A DNA stretch of 35,676 nucleotides from an uncultured Hungatella sp. (GCA_947089145.1 CAMUJH010000041.1:1-35676); one strand, 5' to 3'. Numbered from the stretch's first letter, positions 24,277 through 33,090 are shown. The notes: generated by a model not told the origin, from the sequence alone. Translations and numbers: made by a program.

Positions 24277-25962
24277 ATGAAAACCAACAAAAAACAGGCC
24301 GCAGCCATTGCAGCCATAGGAGTCGCAGTATTTATAATTGCCTTTGCGGGAATCATGCTTACGAGAAACGTGGGAAAGTCGGCGAAGACCGTCAGCACGG
24401 AGTCAGCAGTGTCCGCCATTGAAAAATACATGAAGAAAATTGCCCCCAGGCAGGCCCAGACTGTAAAGTCTCCTGTGGAACTGGCAGCTTCCCAGGTGGA
24501 TGAACTGCCGGATATTGATACCAATCCCATTACCGTGGAGCCAGTAACTTCCCTGTACGCAGAGATTTTTTCTACTTCGGAGAAATGCGGGACGGGAAAG
24601 GACGGATGGCTCAATGAGGTGGCAGAGGCTTTTAATGAGTCAGGCTTTGAAATAGACGGGCAGCCGGTTTCAGTCATGATCCGGAACGTGGCTTCGGGGC
24701 TTGGCATGGACTACATACGAAGCGGCAAATATATACCTGACGGCTATACCCCGTCCAATGACTTCTGGGGAAAAATGCTTCTTGCTGACGGCGTAGGCAT
24801 GGAGGTCATCCAGGAGACGCTGGTGGAAAACACGGCAGGAATCCTGCTGTCTAAGGAGACTCAGAAAAAACTGGTGGAAAAGTACGGCTCCATTAATTTA
24901 AAGACCATTGTCAATGCCACGGCGGAGGGGGAATTTGCCATGGGGTACACCAACCCTTACGCTTCGGCCACAGGGCTTAATTTCCTCATTTCCACCCTGC
25001 AGACATACAGCGCCCATGATCCCCTTAATCAGGAGGCTGTGGAAGGATTCCAGTCCTTCCAGGCCAATGTTCCCTTTGTGGCCTACACCACTCTGCAGAT
25101 GCGGGACGCGGCGGAGACGGGAACCCTGGACGGATTCGTGATGGAGTATCAGACTTATATCAACGACCCGGAACTGGCAAGAAAATATGAATTTACGCCT
25201 TTTGGGTTTTTGCACACCAACCCCCTGTACACGGTCAGGGATGTGAGCCCCCAAAAAAAGAAGATCCTTCAGATGTTTGCCCGGTTTGCCGGCTCTGAGG
25301 AGAACCAGAGGCTGGCCAGGGAATACGGATTTAATATGGAGCTGAAGTACACGGTGGAACAGAGCCAGGTTGACGGCAGCACCCTGTTAAGCGCACAGGA
25401 ACTGTGGAAAAAGGAGAAGGACAGCGGAAAGCCTATTCTGGCAGTGTTTGTGGCTGACGTATCCGGATCTATGAACGGAGAGCCTCTTAATTCTCTGAAA
25501 ACCTCTCTGATAAACGGGATGCAGTACATTAACACTACAAACTATGTGGGTCTGGTATCCTACTCGGATGACGTGGTGATCAATGTTCCGGTGGGAGAGT
25601 TTAACTTGAACCACCAGTCTGCCTTCAAAGGCGCGGTGGAAAGCCTGAGCGCCTCGGGAGGCACGGCCACGTTTGACGGGATCATTGTGGCGGCCGATAT
25701 GCTTATAAAAGCCAAGGAACAGTACCCGGATGCAAAAGTGATGATGTTCGTGCTTTCTGACGGGGAGACAAACCGGGGATATTCTCTGAAAGACATTGAG
25801 GAGCCTATCAATGCGCTGAACATCCCTATATACACCATCGGTTACAATGCGGACATCCCGGCGCTGGAAAGCATTTCAGCCATTAACGAGGCGGCAAATA
25901 TCAACGCGGATTCGGATGACGTTATTTATAAATTGAAGAATCTGTTTAATTCCAGCCTGTAA
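24277..25962 (+). CDS. Membrane-anchored solute-binding-like/von Willebrand factor A protein
   Basis: A 561-residue protein with one N-terminal membrane segment (residues 8-28, signal-anchor), so the rest faces outside. Residues about 60-375 resemble a type II extracellular solute-binding fold (GFEIDGQPVSVMIRNVASG, GYTNPYASATGLNFL). Residues about 386-561 are a VWA domain with a complete MIDAS: DVSGSM (394-399), a Thr in SGGTATFDG and Asp in VLSDGETNRG, so it should bind Mg2+ and a partner protein. AGGAGG precedes the ATG. It lies between an XpaC-like gene and a TelA-like gene; the same trio recurs in Firmicutes and is linked by name to toxic-anion or envelope stress. Ligand unknown. Confidence 0.87.
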   Translation: MKTNKKQAAAIAAIGVAVFIIAFAGIMLTRNVGKSAKTVSTESAVSAIEKYMKKIAPRQAQTVKSPVELAASQVDELPDIDTNPITVEPVTSLYAEIFSTSEKCGTGKDGWLNEVAEAFNESGFEIDGQPVSVMIRNVASGLGMDYIRSGKYIPDGYTPSNDFWGKMLLADGVGMEVIQETLVENTAGILLSKETQKKLVEKYGSINLKTIVNATAEGEFAMGYTNPYASATGLNFLISTLQTYSAHDPLNQEAVEGFQSFQANVPFVAYTTLQMRDAAETGTLDGFVMEYQTYINDPELARKYEFTPFGFLHTNPLYTVRDVSPQKKKILQMFARFAGSEENQRLAREYGFNMELKYTVEQSQVDGSTLLSAQELWKKEKDSGKPILAVFVADVSGSMNGEPLNSLKTSLINGMQYINTTNYVGLVSYSDDVVINVPVGEFNLNHQSAFKGAVESLSASGGTATFDGIIVAADMLIKAKEQYPDAKVMMFVLSDGETNRGYSLKDIEEPINALNIPIYTIGYNADIPALESISAINEAANINADSDDVIYKLKNLFNSSL

Positions 25963-26003
25963 AACAGGAAGACGGCGGCTTTAAAAAATTATGGAGGATG
26001 AAT

Positions 26004-27140
26004 ATGGCATTTACATTAGACCTTCCCAAGAAGGAAGAGATTAAGAAAGCAGTAGAGGCGGAGACTGGGGTGGACAGGGAAACCACTCTGATGATTTCCG
26101 ACGCATCGAAGGAAAAAGGCAATGAGATCCTGGACACGGATATTGACAATTTTCAGGATCGGAAAGAACTGACCAGGGCCATTGAGGAGTTTGGGGCGGA
26201 CGTTGTGAAAAAGTCTGCAGATAAAAACTCCATTATGAAGACCAGGATCGGAGAGCTGTCAAAGGCAGGCGGCGAGAGCGGGGCAGTGGCAAAAGGGCTG
26301 GAAGAGCTTTCCAGACAGATGAAGGATCTGGACCCGTCAGGGGTGGATTTTCTGAAAAAGGGGCCCTTGGGCAATCTGTTTAATCCGGTCCGTTCCTATT
26401 TTAACAAATTTAAGGCGGCGGACTCCGTTATTGCGGATATTGTAGAGTCATTGGAAAAGGGAGCAAGGACCTTGAAGGATGACAATACCACGCTGGAGCT
26501 GGAGCAGGCATCCATGCGGGAGCTGACAAAGCAGCTGAACCAGAAGATCGCGCTGGGACAGGAACTGGATGCTTATCTGACAGAACAGATCCAGCGGCAG
26601 AGGGATCTTTATGGGGAGTCGGAGAAGGTGAAGTTTATTGAGGAGGAGATTCTGTTTCCCCTAAGACAGAGAATGATTGATTTTAACCAGATGCTGGCTG
26701 TGAATCAAAACGGCATAATTGCCATGGAGGTTATCAGAAGGAATAACTATGAGCTGATCCGCTCCGTGAATCGGGCCCAGACCGTTACCATTGCGGCGCT
26801 GAACGTGGCGGTTACCGTTGCAGGGGCCTTGTACAACCAGAAGATCGTGCTGGAAAAGGTGAAAGTATTAAACCAGGCTACCAATGACATGATCGCTTCC
26901 ACATCCCGGATGCTGAATACCCAGGGAACGGAGATCCAGAAACAGGCCATGGATTCCAACATTCAGGTGGAGACGCTTAAGGAGGCGTTCCGGGAGACTC
27001 TGGGGGCGCTGGATTCCATTAGCAAGTACAAGCAGCAGGCACTGCCCCAGATGAAGGAAACCATCGGACAGTTCAGACAGCTGGCAGAGGAAGGGGAAAG
27101 GGTAATCCGAAATATGGAGGAATCGGTTATGGATCAATAG
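26004..27140 (+). CDS. TelA-family (toxic anion resistance) protein
   Basis: A 378-residue helical soluble protein of the TelA family, normal length. Family-like segments: FFNPVRSYFNKF-type sequence (here LFNPVRSYFNKFKAADSVIADIVESLEKG at about 130-158), a central KQLNQKIALGQELDAYL, FPLRQRMIDFNQMLAVNQNGI and EVIRRNNYELIRSVNRAQTVTIAALNVAV. Start chosen at 26004 (MAFTLDLPKKEE) because GGAGG at 25993-25997 is well spaced for it and too close to the ATG at 25998. TelA proteins are named for tellurite resistance but are widespread, with uncertain true function, often co-encoded with VWA and membrane proteins as here. Last gene of its cluster. Confidence 0.9.
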   Translation: MAFTLDLPKKEEIKKAVEAETGVDRETTLMISDASKEKGNEILDTDIDNFQDRKELTRAIEEFGADVVKKSADKNSIMKTRIGELSKAGGESGAVAKGLEELSRQMKDLDPSGVDFLKKGPLGNLFNPVRSYFNKFKAADSVIADIVESLEKGARTLKDDNTTLELEQASMRELTKQLNQKIALGQELDAYLTEQIQRQRDLYGESEKVKFIEEEILFPLRQRMIDFNQMLAVNQNGIIAMEVIRRNNYELIRSVNRAQTVTIAALNVAVTVAGALYNQKIVLEKVKVLNQATNDMIASTSRMLNTQGTEIQKQAMDSNIQVETLKEAFRETLGALDSISKYKQQALPQMKETIGQFRQLAEEGERVIRNMEESVMDQ

Positions 27141-27189
27141 CCTGCAAAGCGAAGCAGGAAAATCCATTGAAAGTCCTATGAAAATGCCG

Positions 27190-27218
27190 TTGCAAAATCA
27201 TGGGACTTGTTATATACT
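27190..27218 (+). promoter_or_regulatory. Promoter for the SEC-C protein gene
   Basis: TTGCAA (27190-27195), 17-base spacer, TATACT (27213-27218): a good vegetative promoter with a leader of about 105 bases. Confidence 0.65.
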
Positions 27219-27329
27219 AGACCGTGTTTGAGAAATGCTTTCAGTCGGAAATGATTTTTCAGACACATTCTGGAAAATTTTTCCCCAGGGCACTGCGAAA
27301 GAAATCAAGAGAAAAGGATGGATATTGAC

Positions 27330-27839
27330 ATGGCATTATTAGAGACATGGCGGAATTTAGCCTATGGTGACGGCCTGAACGATAAAGAGAGAGAAAAACT
27401 CTGGTCCGGTTATTTTGCGATCGAAAAGGGAATTTATGAGAAACTTTTATCTGATCCGACCCAGGTGGTTGAGGGAAGCGTAAAGGAACTGGCAGAGAAG
27501 TATGATGCGGAGATCCTCATTATGACAGGATTCCTGGACGGCATTAATGAAAGCCTGAAAGGGTATCAGAATCCCATTGACACCATGGAAGAGGACACGG
27601 TGGTAAAGATTGAGATTGAGCCGGAGAAACTGTATTACAACATGGTTGAGGCCAAGGCTGACTGGCTGTACAATCTGCCCATGTGGGATGACATTCTGAC
27701 CCAGGAGAAGCGCAAAGAGCTTTACAAGGCCCAGAAGGCCTCCGGGACCATCGTAAAGGGGCCGAAGGTGGGGAGAAATGATCCGTGTCCCTGCGGCAGC
27801 GGCTTAAAGTATAAGAAGTGCTGCGGTAAGAATCAGTAA
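27330..27839 (+). CDS. SEC-C metal-binding motif protein
   Basis: A 169-residue protein ending in an intact SEC-C zinc motif ([19 protein letters not shown]), the small zinc finger also found at the SecA C-terminus. The rest is acidic and helical ([13 protein letters not shown] at the N-terminus, [19 protein letters not shown] in the middle) with no other recognisable domain. I prefer the ATG at 27330 (MALLETWRN) over 27318 from the look of the N-terminus and an AAGGATGG about ten bases upstream, but either start is possible. It has its own promoter and is followed by a strong terminator, so monocistronic. Role unknown. Confidence 0.85.
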   Translation: MALLETWRNLAYGDGLNDKEREKLWSGYFAIEKGIYEKLLSDPTQVVEGSVKELAEKYDAEILIMTGFLDGINESLKGYQNPIDTMEEDTVVKIEIEPEKLYYNMVEAKADWLYNLPMWDDILTQEKRKELYKAQKASGTIVKGPKVGRNDPCPCGSGLKYKKCCGKNQ

Positions 27840-27846
27840 GCTGCAT

Positions 27847-27884
27847 AAAAGCAGAGACGTCTCTTTGATAGTCTCTGCTTTTTT
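27847..27884 (+). terminator. Rho-independent terminator after the SEC-C gene
   Basis: AAAAGCAGAGAC (27847-27858) pairs perfectly with GTCTCTGCTTTT (27871-27882), 12-bp stem followed by T residues. Confidence 0.92.
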
Positions 27885-27944
27885 AACAGAAGGTTTTGCT
27901 TGGCAAGGAAAAGGGCGGGGAAAGGCCCGGGCAGGAGGAGCGAA

Positions 27945-28730
27945 GTGTGGGACGGCAATGCGTATGAGGCAGGGTTTGCAGCGGCATATGACACATTTAT
28001 GGGTAATATTCCTTATGAGGAATGGGCAGACTATGTGCAGGAGATTTTAAAAGAGCATGGAATCCCGGACGGCCTGGTGCTGGATCTGGGGTGCGGAACC
28101 GGGAACATGACTGAACTTCTGGCTGCCAGGGGATATGACATGATCGGCGTGGATAATTCCCAGGACATGCTTTGGGCAGCCACAGAAAAGCGGAACAGAT
28201 CAGGGGCGGACATTTTGTATCTGTGCCAGGATATGCGGGAGTTTGAACTGTACGGAACCGTAAGGGCCGTGGTCAGCGTCTGCGACTCCATGAATTACAT
28301 GATGGAGCATGGGGAACTGGTTCAGGTATTCAGCCTTGTTAACAATTACCTGGACCCAGGCGGACTGCTTATTTTTGATCTGAAGACGGAATATACCTAC
28401 AGGGAGCTGATGGGAAACAGGACAATGGCCGAATCCGGGGAGGAGTGCAGCTTTATCTGGGAAAATCAGTATGACAGAGAGACAAAGATCAATGAATATG
28501 ATTTAACCCTGTTTGTAAAAGAAGAAGAGGGTCAGGAGCTTTACAGAGGCTATAAGGAAACCCATTTTCAGAGGGCGTATTCCACAGAGGAGATTAAGTC
28601 GGCAATATCAGAGTCCGGCATGGAATTTCTGGCCGTGTATGATGCATGCACAAGACAGGCGCCCAGAAATGACAGTGAGAGGATCTACGTGATTGCAAGG
28701 GAGCAGGGGAAAGAGAGGACGAAATTATAA
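27945..28730 (+). CDS. Class I SAM-dependent methyltransferase
   Basis: A 261-residue Rossmann-fold methyltransferase of the small-molecule/Methyltransf_25 type. SAM-binding motif I is VLDLGCGTGNMTELL, with the acidic motif-II residue in MIGVDNSQDML and later DMREFEL and DPGGLLIFDLKTEY. Substrate cannot be told. I choose GTG at 27945 (WDGNAYEAGFAAAYDTFM follows) because a full AGGAGG stands six bases before it and the family usually begins just before this YDTFM segment; the longer frame from TTG 27900 adds 15 basic residues without family support. Its stop TAA shares an A with the start of hslO, so the two are translationally coupled. Confidence 0.87.
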   Translation: MWDGNAYEAGFAAAYDTFMGNIPYEEWADYVQEILKEHGIPDGLVLDLGCGTGNMTELLAARGYDMIGVDNSQDMLWAATEKRNRSGADILYLCQDMREFELYGTVRAVVSVCDSMNYMMEHGELVQVFSLVNNYLDPGGLLIFDLKTEYTYRELMGNRTMAESGEECSFIWENQYDRETKINEYDLTLFVKEEEGQELYRGYKETHFQRAYSTEEIKSAISESGMEFLAVYDACTRQAPRNDSERIYVIAREQGKERTKL

Positions 28731-29611
28731 TGGCAGATTATATAATCAGAGCAACAGCAGCTAAAGGACAGGTTCGGGCATTTGCCGCTGTCACAAGGGA
28801 TCTGGTGGAAAAAGCCAGGGCAAGCCACAATACCAGCCCCGTGGCCACGGCGGCTTTGGGGCGGCTTCTTACGGCGGGAGCCATGATGGGAAGCATGATG
28901 AAAAACGAGAAGGATCTTCTGACGCTGAAGATCGAGGGTGATGGGCCCATAGGCGGGCTGACGGTGACCGCGGATTCCAGAGGGAACGTGAAGGGCTATG
29001 TCAATAATCCCCTGGTAGTCCTGCCATGTAATGACAAGGGAAAACTGGATGTGGGGGGAGCTCTGGGAATCGGCGTCCTCAGCGTCATCCAGGACGTGGG
29101 ATTAAAGGAATCGTATGTGGGGCAGACGATTTTAGTTAGCGGCGAGATTGCAGAAGATCTTACGTATTATTATGCCACGTCGGAGCAGACGCCTTCCAGT
29201 GTGGCTTTGGGCGTGCTGATGAATAAGGACAATACCGTAAGGCAGGCAGGCGGGTTTATGATTCAGCTGATGCCGGGGGCCGGGGAAGAGGTAATCAGCG
29301 CTTTGGAGAAACGGGTGGGAGAGATTTCTTCTGTTACCTCCCTTTTGGACGAGGGCATGACCCCGGAAGAGATTTTGGAAACCATCCTTGAGGGAATGGA
29401 ACCGGAGATCACGGATAAGATGAATACCCGGTTTTACTGCGGCTGCCATAAAGAGCGGGTGGAAAAGGCGCTGATAAGCATCGGGAAGAAAGAACTTCAG
29501 GACATGATTCAGGACGGCAAGCCCATTGAGATCAACTGCCATTTCTGCAATGCCAATTATGTGTTTTCCGTAGAGGAGCTTCAGGGGCTTTTGGAGAAAG
29601 CGGCAAGATAG
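28730..29611 (+). CDS. hslO: Redox-regulated chaperone Hsp33
   Basis: A 293-residue Hsp33, a cytosolic holdase activated by oxidation or unfolding stress. N-terminal substrate-binding domain (YIIRATAAKGQVRAFAAVTR, GRLLTAGAMMGSM, VKGYVNNP) and the C-terminal zinc switch with all four cysteines: CGC (Cys237, Cys239) and CHFC (Cys270, Cys273). Family length is normal and all key residues are present. The start overlaps the methyltransferase stop by one base. A terminator follows at 29683-29707. Confidence 0.97.
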   Translation: MADYIIRATAAKGQVRAFAAVTRDLVEKARASHNTSPVATAALGRLLTAGAMMGSMMKNEKDLLTLKIEGDGPIGGLTVTADSRGNVKGYVNNPLVVLPCNDKGKLDVGGALGIGVLSVIQDVGLKESYVGQTILVSGEIAEDLTYYYATSEQTPSSVALGVLMNKDNTVRQAGGFMIQLMPGAGEEVISALEKRVGEISSVTSLLDEGMTPEEILETILEGMEPEITDKMNTRFYCGCHKERVEKALISIGKKELQDMIQDGKPIEINCHFCNANYVFSVEELQGLLEKAAR

Positions 29612-29682
29612 CAAAGGCGACAGGCGGGAAATGGTTTTGGAAGGCTGACAGGGGAAGGCGCAGAGGAGACGGCAAAAAAGCA

Positions 29683-29707
29683 AAAAACGCATCGGGGATG
29701 CGTTTTT
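29683..29707 (+). terminator. Rho-independent terminator after hslO
   Basis: AAAAACGCAT (29683-29692) pairs with ATGCGTTTTT (29698-29707), a 10-bp stem with a short CGGGG loop and a T-run. Confidence 0.9.
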
Positions 29708-29800
29708 ATGCTTAATCACTTAGGACGTATACTGCTTTACTCTCTTCTTACATAAATAAATTATATATAGAATGAAAAAGGTACACTGAAAACTAGATGA

Positions 29801-30001
29801 TTATAATTTTGTCACATTTGTTGCCTGTGGTCCCTTAGCGCCTTCGATCACATCGAATTCAACAGCAGCGCCTTCGTCTAAGGACTTGTAACCGTCCATG
29901 TTCAGGCCGGAATAATGTACGAAAACATCATTTCCTTCCTCATCACAGATGAAGCCGTATCCTTTCTGATTGTTGAACCACTTAACTGTACCCTTGCTCA
30001 T
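29801..30001 (-). CDS. Cold-shock protein (CspA family)
   Basis: A 66-residue single-domain nucleic-acid chaperone. RNA-binding motifs RNP1 KGYGFI (13-18) and RNP2 VFVHY (26-30) are complete, and the C-terminus [10 protein letters not shown] is typical. Start at 30001 ([10 protein letters not shown]) with GGAGG upstream; the longer open frame includes promoter and leader and is not coding. The leader is about 60 bases, as is common for cold-shock genes, but shorter than the E. coli cspA leader. Monocistronic, divergent from the DUF5662 gene. Confidence 0.97.
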   Translation of the reverse strand: MSKGTVKWFNNQKGYGFICDEEGNDVFVHYSGLNMDGYKSLDEGAAVEFDVIEGAKGPQATNVTKL

Positions 30002-30068
30002 GATGTTAATACCTCCAAGATAGATATAAAAATAGTTACCGCTGCAAACCATTACTGCAACTTTACTA

Positions 30069-30097
30069 AGAATATCACAATAAATAGGGTGTGTCAA
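30069..30097 (-). promoter_or_regulatory. Promoter of the cold-shock gene
   Basis: On the minus strand a perfect TTGACA (30097-30092), 17-base spacer, then TATTCT (30074-30069). Confidence 0.75.
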
Positions 30098-30141
30098 ATG
30101 CTTTTTCGCATAAAACAGGGTTTAATTAAGGAGATGATATT

Positions 30142-30726
30142 GTGAAGCCGATAAACGTGTGGAATCATTTTAAGACAATAACAGAACATAAGCTTTTGGT
30201 CATGGGAAACTGCTTCCGGGTAGGGCTGTACAGACAGGGGCTGCTTCATGACCTGTCAAAGTACAGCCGGGAGGAGTTTTGGACTGGCGTAAAGTATTAT
30301 CAGGGAAACAGAAGCCCAAATGCGGCGGAGAGAGAAATATTTGGGTTTTCAAAAGCCTGGCTGCACCACAAGGGGAGAAATAAGCACCATTTTGAGTACT
30401 GGATCGATTTTTCCGCAAACAAGGAGGACGGCTTGGTGGGGCATAAGATGCCTTTAAACTATGTGGCGGAGATGGTCATGGACCGAATTGCCGCCTGCAG
30501 GATTTATAAAGGGAAAGCCTATACGGACAGAAGCCCTCTGGAGTACTATGAAAGGGAGAGCAGATTTATTGTGATCCATCCGGAAACCAGGGCGCTTTTG
30601 GAAAAGTTGCTGAATATGCTGGCAAAAAAAGGCGAGAGGAGAACCTTTGCCTATATAAGGAAGCTGCTGAAAGAGGAGGCCATGAAAAAGGGCGGCGACG
30701 CAGGGAGACAGCGAAGAAGGCCTTAA
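30142..30726 (+). CDS. DUF5662 family protein
   Basis: A 194-residue protein of the DUF5662 type. It shows the family's His/Asp-rich pattern: HFKTITEHKLLVMGNCFRVG, LYRQGLLHDLSKYSREEFW, WLHHKGRNKHHFEYWIDF and a MPLNYVAEMVMDRIAACRIY segment. The spaced histidines and aspartates suggest an HD-like metal site, but activity has not been assigned to my knowledge. The GTG start at 30142 is well placed after AAGGAG. The tail is Lys/Arg-rich (AMKKGGDAGRQRRRP). It stands alone between the cold-shock gene and repeat copy 3. Confidence 0.85.
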   Translation: MKPINVWNHFKTITEHKLLVMGNCFRVGLYRQGLLHDLSKYSREEFWTGVKYYQGNRSPNAAEREIFGFSKAWLHHKGRNKHHFEYWIDFSANKEDGLVGHKMPLNYVAEMVMDRIAACRIYKGKAYTDRSPLEYYERESRFIVIHPETRALLEKLLNMLAKKGERRTFAYIRKLLKEEAMKKGGDAGRQRRRP

Positions 30727-30795
30727 GCCCTTTTGATGCAGGCTTTAGGCAGTGAATAAAAACACAGGCTCTGATGCAAACTAAAGTAAACCTGC

Positions 30796-30885
30796 ATGCG
30801 CCCGGCGGAGTAACACACACGCCGCACATGAAAGCCAGGCGGGCGTATTTGGCATCCCTGAATGCAGGCCGCCGTACCAGGCGGC
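30796..30885 (+). repeat. Dispersed repeat, copy 3
   Basis: Close relative of copy 2. ATGCGCCC (30796-30803) pairs with GGGCGTAT (30841-30848) using one G-U pair where copy 2 has G-C, which keeps the pairing. GCCGCC (30868-30873) and GGCGGC (30880-30885) form a perfect hairpin. The core GGCATCCCTGAATGCA is identical to copy 2. It lies 40 bases before the TepA-like gene. The frame from the ATG at 30828 (MKARRAYLASLNAGRR...) stays open into the downstream gene's other frame. Confidence 0.75.
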
Positions 30886-30924
30886 GTGGGGAATTGACTA
30901 TGTTTGCAAAGGAGCAAAGAGATT

Positions 30925-31623
30925 ATGAACCAGGATCAGAAAAAGACGGAAAAAGAGCTGGAGGAGAAGAAGGACGAGAAGATTCAGGAGTACGGGCAGA
31001 TAACCCTGGAGGAGAACCAGAAGAAAAGGAAGATCCATCTTCTGTCCATCATTGGGGAAGTGGAGGGGCATGAGAATGCCCCGGGAAACAGCAAGACTAC
31101 CAAATATGACCATGTGCTGCCTCAGCTGGCGGCGCTGGAGGATGATGACCAGGTAAAGGGAATGCTTGTGCTTCTGAACACTTCAGGAGGTGACGTGGAT
31201 GCAGGGCTTGCCATTGCAGAGATGATAGCATCGCTGTCCATGCCTACAGTGTCTCTGGTTCTGGGCGGCAGCCATTCCATCGGAGTGCCGCTGGCGGTAT
31301 CCACAGATTACTCTTTTATCGTGCCCACAGGAACCATGATGGTGCATCCGGTGCGCATGACTGGAATGGTTATCGGGGCTTCCCAGACCTATGAATATTT
31401 TGAGATGATTCAGGACAGGATCATAAGCTTTGTGTCCGGCCATGCATCCATTGATTATGAACAGGTGAAAAAACTGATGCTGAATACGAAGATGCTTACC
31501 AGAGATCTGGGCACGGTTCTGGTGGGCAAAGAGGCCGTGGATCAGGGGCTGATCAATGAAGTAGGAGGAATTAAGGAAGCTCTTGTAAAGCTGCATCAGC
31601 TTATTGACCAGCGGGAGAAGTAA
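30925..31623 (+). CDS. ClpP-family serine protease, TepA-like
   Basis: A 232-residue cytosolic protein of the ClpP/TepA (YmfB-like) family. After a charged N-terminal 36 residues comes the ClpP-fold: HLLSIIGEVEG, VLLNTSGGDVDAGLAIAEMI (oxyanion-type Gly pair at 88-89), the nucleophile Ser118 in GGSHSIGVPL and His141 in MMVHPVRM. TepA in Bacillus was linked to protein translocation and degradation of small acid-soluble spore proteins has been reported for a related protease; the target here is unknown. Start ATG at 30925 has AAGGAG at good distance, better than the upstream TTG. Repeat copy 3 precedes it and a long hairpin follows. Confidence 0.87.
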   Translation: MNQDQKKTEKELEEKKDEKIQEYGQITLEENQKKRKIHLLSIIGEVEGHENAPGNSKTTKYDHVLPQLAALEDDDQVKGMLVLLNTSGGDVDAGLAIAEMIASLSMPTVSLVLGGSHSIGVPLAVSTDYSFIVPTGTMMVHPVRMTGMVIGASQTYEYFEMIQDRIISFVSGHASIDYEQVKKLMLNTKMLTRDLGTVLVGKEAVDQGLINEVGGIKEALVKLHQLIDQREK

Positions 31624-31631
31624 AGCAGCGG

Positions 31632-31681
31632 CTGCCGCCGTTTTACAGGGACGTATAAGGATGGTCCTGAAACGGCGGCAG
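31632..31681 (+). terminator. Long hairpin after the TepA-like gene
   Basis: CTGCCGCCGTTT (31632-31643) and AAACGGCGGCAG (31670-31681) are perfect complements, with a further inner pairing of CAGGGAC and GTCCTG. Only three T follow, so termination would be weak or factor-dependent. Confidence 0.6.
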
Positions 31682-31690
31682 TTTACAGGC

Positions 31691-31872
31691 CAATGTCATT
31701 TAGATAAGCGAATTCTGCTTTTGCCCCAAGGGAACCATCTCCTGTCAGGGTGAATTAATGCCGTGGAGAAGAGACTGGGGTTTCGGGCTCTTCGGAACGT
31801 TTGGCAATTCTGAACCCTGACAGGAGATGGTTCCCTTGGGGCCTGCGACAAACTTAACTAAATGACAGCGGC
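31691..31872. mobile_element. MITE-like element, 182 bp, with 8-bp flanking duplication
   Basis: Both ends carry inverted arms: the left begins CAATGTCATTTAGATAAG and reaches GGGAACCATCTCCTGTCAGG; the right (31813-31867) is its reverse complement with differences, ending AACTAAATGACAG. TTACAGGC stands directly outside on both sides (31683-31690 and 31873-31880), as expected for a target-site duplication. No transposase reading frame fits inside, so it is non-autonomous. An 85-base half copy occurs at 17472-17556. The right duplication includes the AraC-type gene's stop codon. Confidence 0.75.
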
Positions 31873-33066
31873 TTACAGGCTCATTCTCTTGCGGTATCCG
31901 CTGGGCGTCTCCCCATATTCCTTTTTAAACAGCTTCACAAAATAGTTGGCATCCAGAATCCCTACCTGCTCACTGACCTGGTGAATGGAAAGGCGGGTAT
32001 TGGCCAATTTGCGGGCAGCCTGGCTCATTCGGGTCTTACATAGATAGGCTGTAGGGGCAAGGCCGGTTTCGCAGCGGAAACGGCTGGTCAGGTAATTGGG
32101 TGAAACGTCCAGATCCTTTGCCAAAGCTTTTATGGTAATATTCTGGAAATAATGATGTTCTATATGATAGATGGCGCTTAAAACAAGGCCGCTGTATCCT
32201 TTTGTCCTGTGATCATAGATAATCCGGCAGTATTCGCTGATAAGCCGTTCATGCTCTCTATTAATCTCCTCAATGGTGGAAGAGTTTCTGATAATGGCGG
32301 CGCTTTCACCTGATATTTTGTCGTTTAAAGGGGCCGGGATTCCGGCCTGTATGGCGGCTATGCGTATAACCGTTCTGGTAATGGCCGCTGAAATTCTGGC
32401 ATTTTCTATGGTATACCCAATATCTTTAGGAGTCTTTTTATATGCCACATAATTGTGAAGAGCCTGCCAGTCGGCAATAGCTGCGAACCGGTTTCCCAGA
32501 CAGATATTTTCCATAAGGCGCTGTTCCGTGGCATAGCGCTCTACGATTAGCTCTGAGTAGGGCCTGTGAATCTCCGGATCACAGGAATCCGTCTGTTCAG
32601 AGTCCAGGCAGTCCAGATTCTGGATTTGCCAGTCGTCACAGAGAATGCCCAGGTTTTTAAGCATGCATTTTGTGAGACGGAAAACCTGCCGTTCTTCCAT
32701 AACCGGAAAGGGGCTTCGGTAGGCGAGATAATCTGTGGCCGGGAGGCCAAGGGAGGGAACATCGCGAAACAATGTGCGGCAGTCAGACATTGTAAGCAGC
32801 TCGGTGCAGAAAGGCCCCAGGGCTAAGGGGACATGATGTGCCGTGACAAAGACGAAGTGGATTCCCAAGGGATCAGTGAGATGGATAAGCTGGGAAGAGG
32901 GCAGGTGCTCCAGAAAACATTTCAGGGTGTCAAGGGTTAAATAGCTCTGGACAGAGTGAAACTGGTAGGCAGCGCAAAAAAGGGCCTGCTGTCTGCTTCC
33001 GGACAGCAGGGAAGCAGAAAGGCCGGTAAGATCCTGAAAGAAGGAGCAGGCTTCCAACAATGTCAT
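31873..33066 (-). CDS. AraC-family transcriptional regulator
   Basis: A 397-residue regulator. The C-terminal 100 residues are a complete AraC double helix-turn-helix (ITIKALAKDLDVSPNYLTSRF and LSIHQVSEQVGILDANYFVKLFKKEYGETPSGYRKR). The N-terminal 280 residues have no cupin or receiver motif I can name; they look like the large sensor parts of Lachnospiraceae AraC proteins of carbohydrate loci (HFVFVTAHHVPLALGPFCTE). ATG start at 33066 follows AAAAGGAG. It is divergent from the PRD regulator and may act with it on the cellobiose-type PTS genes. The stop codon falls in the 8-bp duplication of the adjoining MITE. Confidence 0.92.
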   Translation of the reverse strand: MTLLEACSFFQDLTGLSASLLSGSRQQALFCAAYQFHSVQSYLTLDTLKCFLEHLPSSQLIHLTDPLGIHFVFVTAHHVPLALGPFCTELLTMSDCRTLFRDVPSLGLPATDYLAYRSPFPVMEERQVFRLTKCMLKNLGILCDDWQIQNLDCLDSEQTDSCDPEIHRPYSELIVERYATEQRLMENICLGNRFAAIADWQALHNYVAYKKTPKDIGYTIENARISAAITRTVIRIAAIQAGIPAPLNDKISGESAAIIRNSSTIEEINREHERLISEYCRIIYDHRTKGYSGLVLSAIYHIEHHYFQNITIKALAKDLDVSPNYLTSRFRCETGLAPTAYLCKTRMSQAARKLANTRLSIHQVSEQVGILDANYFVKLFKKEYGETPSGYRKRMSL

Positions 33067-33090
33067 AATAAGGGTTCTCCTTTTTATAAG

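Noticed and set aside
29132-29719. 195-codon minus-strand frame over hslO
   Set aside because: Antisense of Hsp33 and crosses its terminator; His/Leu/Arg-rich shadow composition.
30774-31073. 99-codon frame through repeat copy 3 into the TepA-like gene
   Set aside because: Most of it is the out-of-frame shadow of the protease gene; only the first 20 or so codons in the repeat are of interest and are treated as such.
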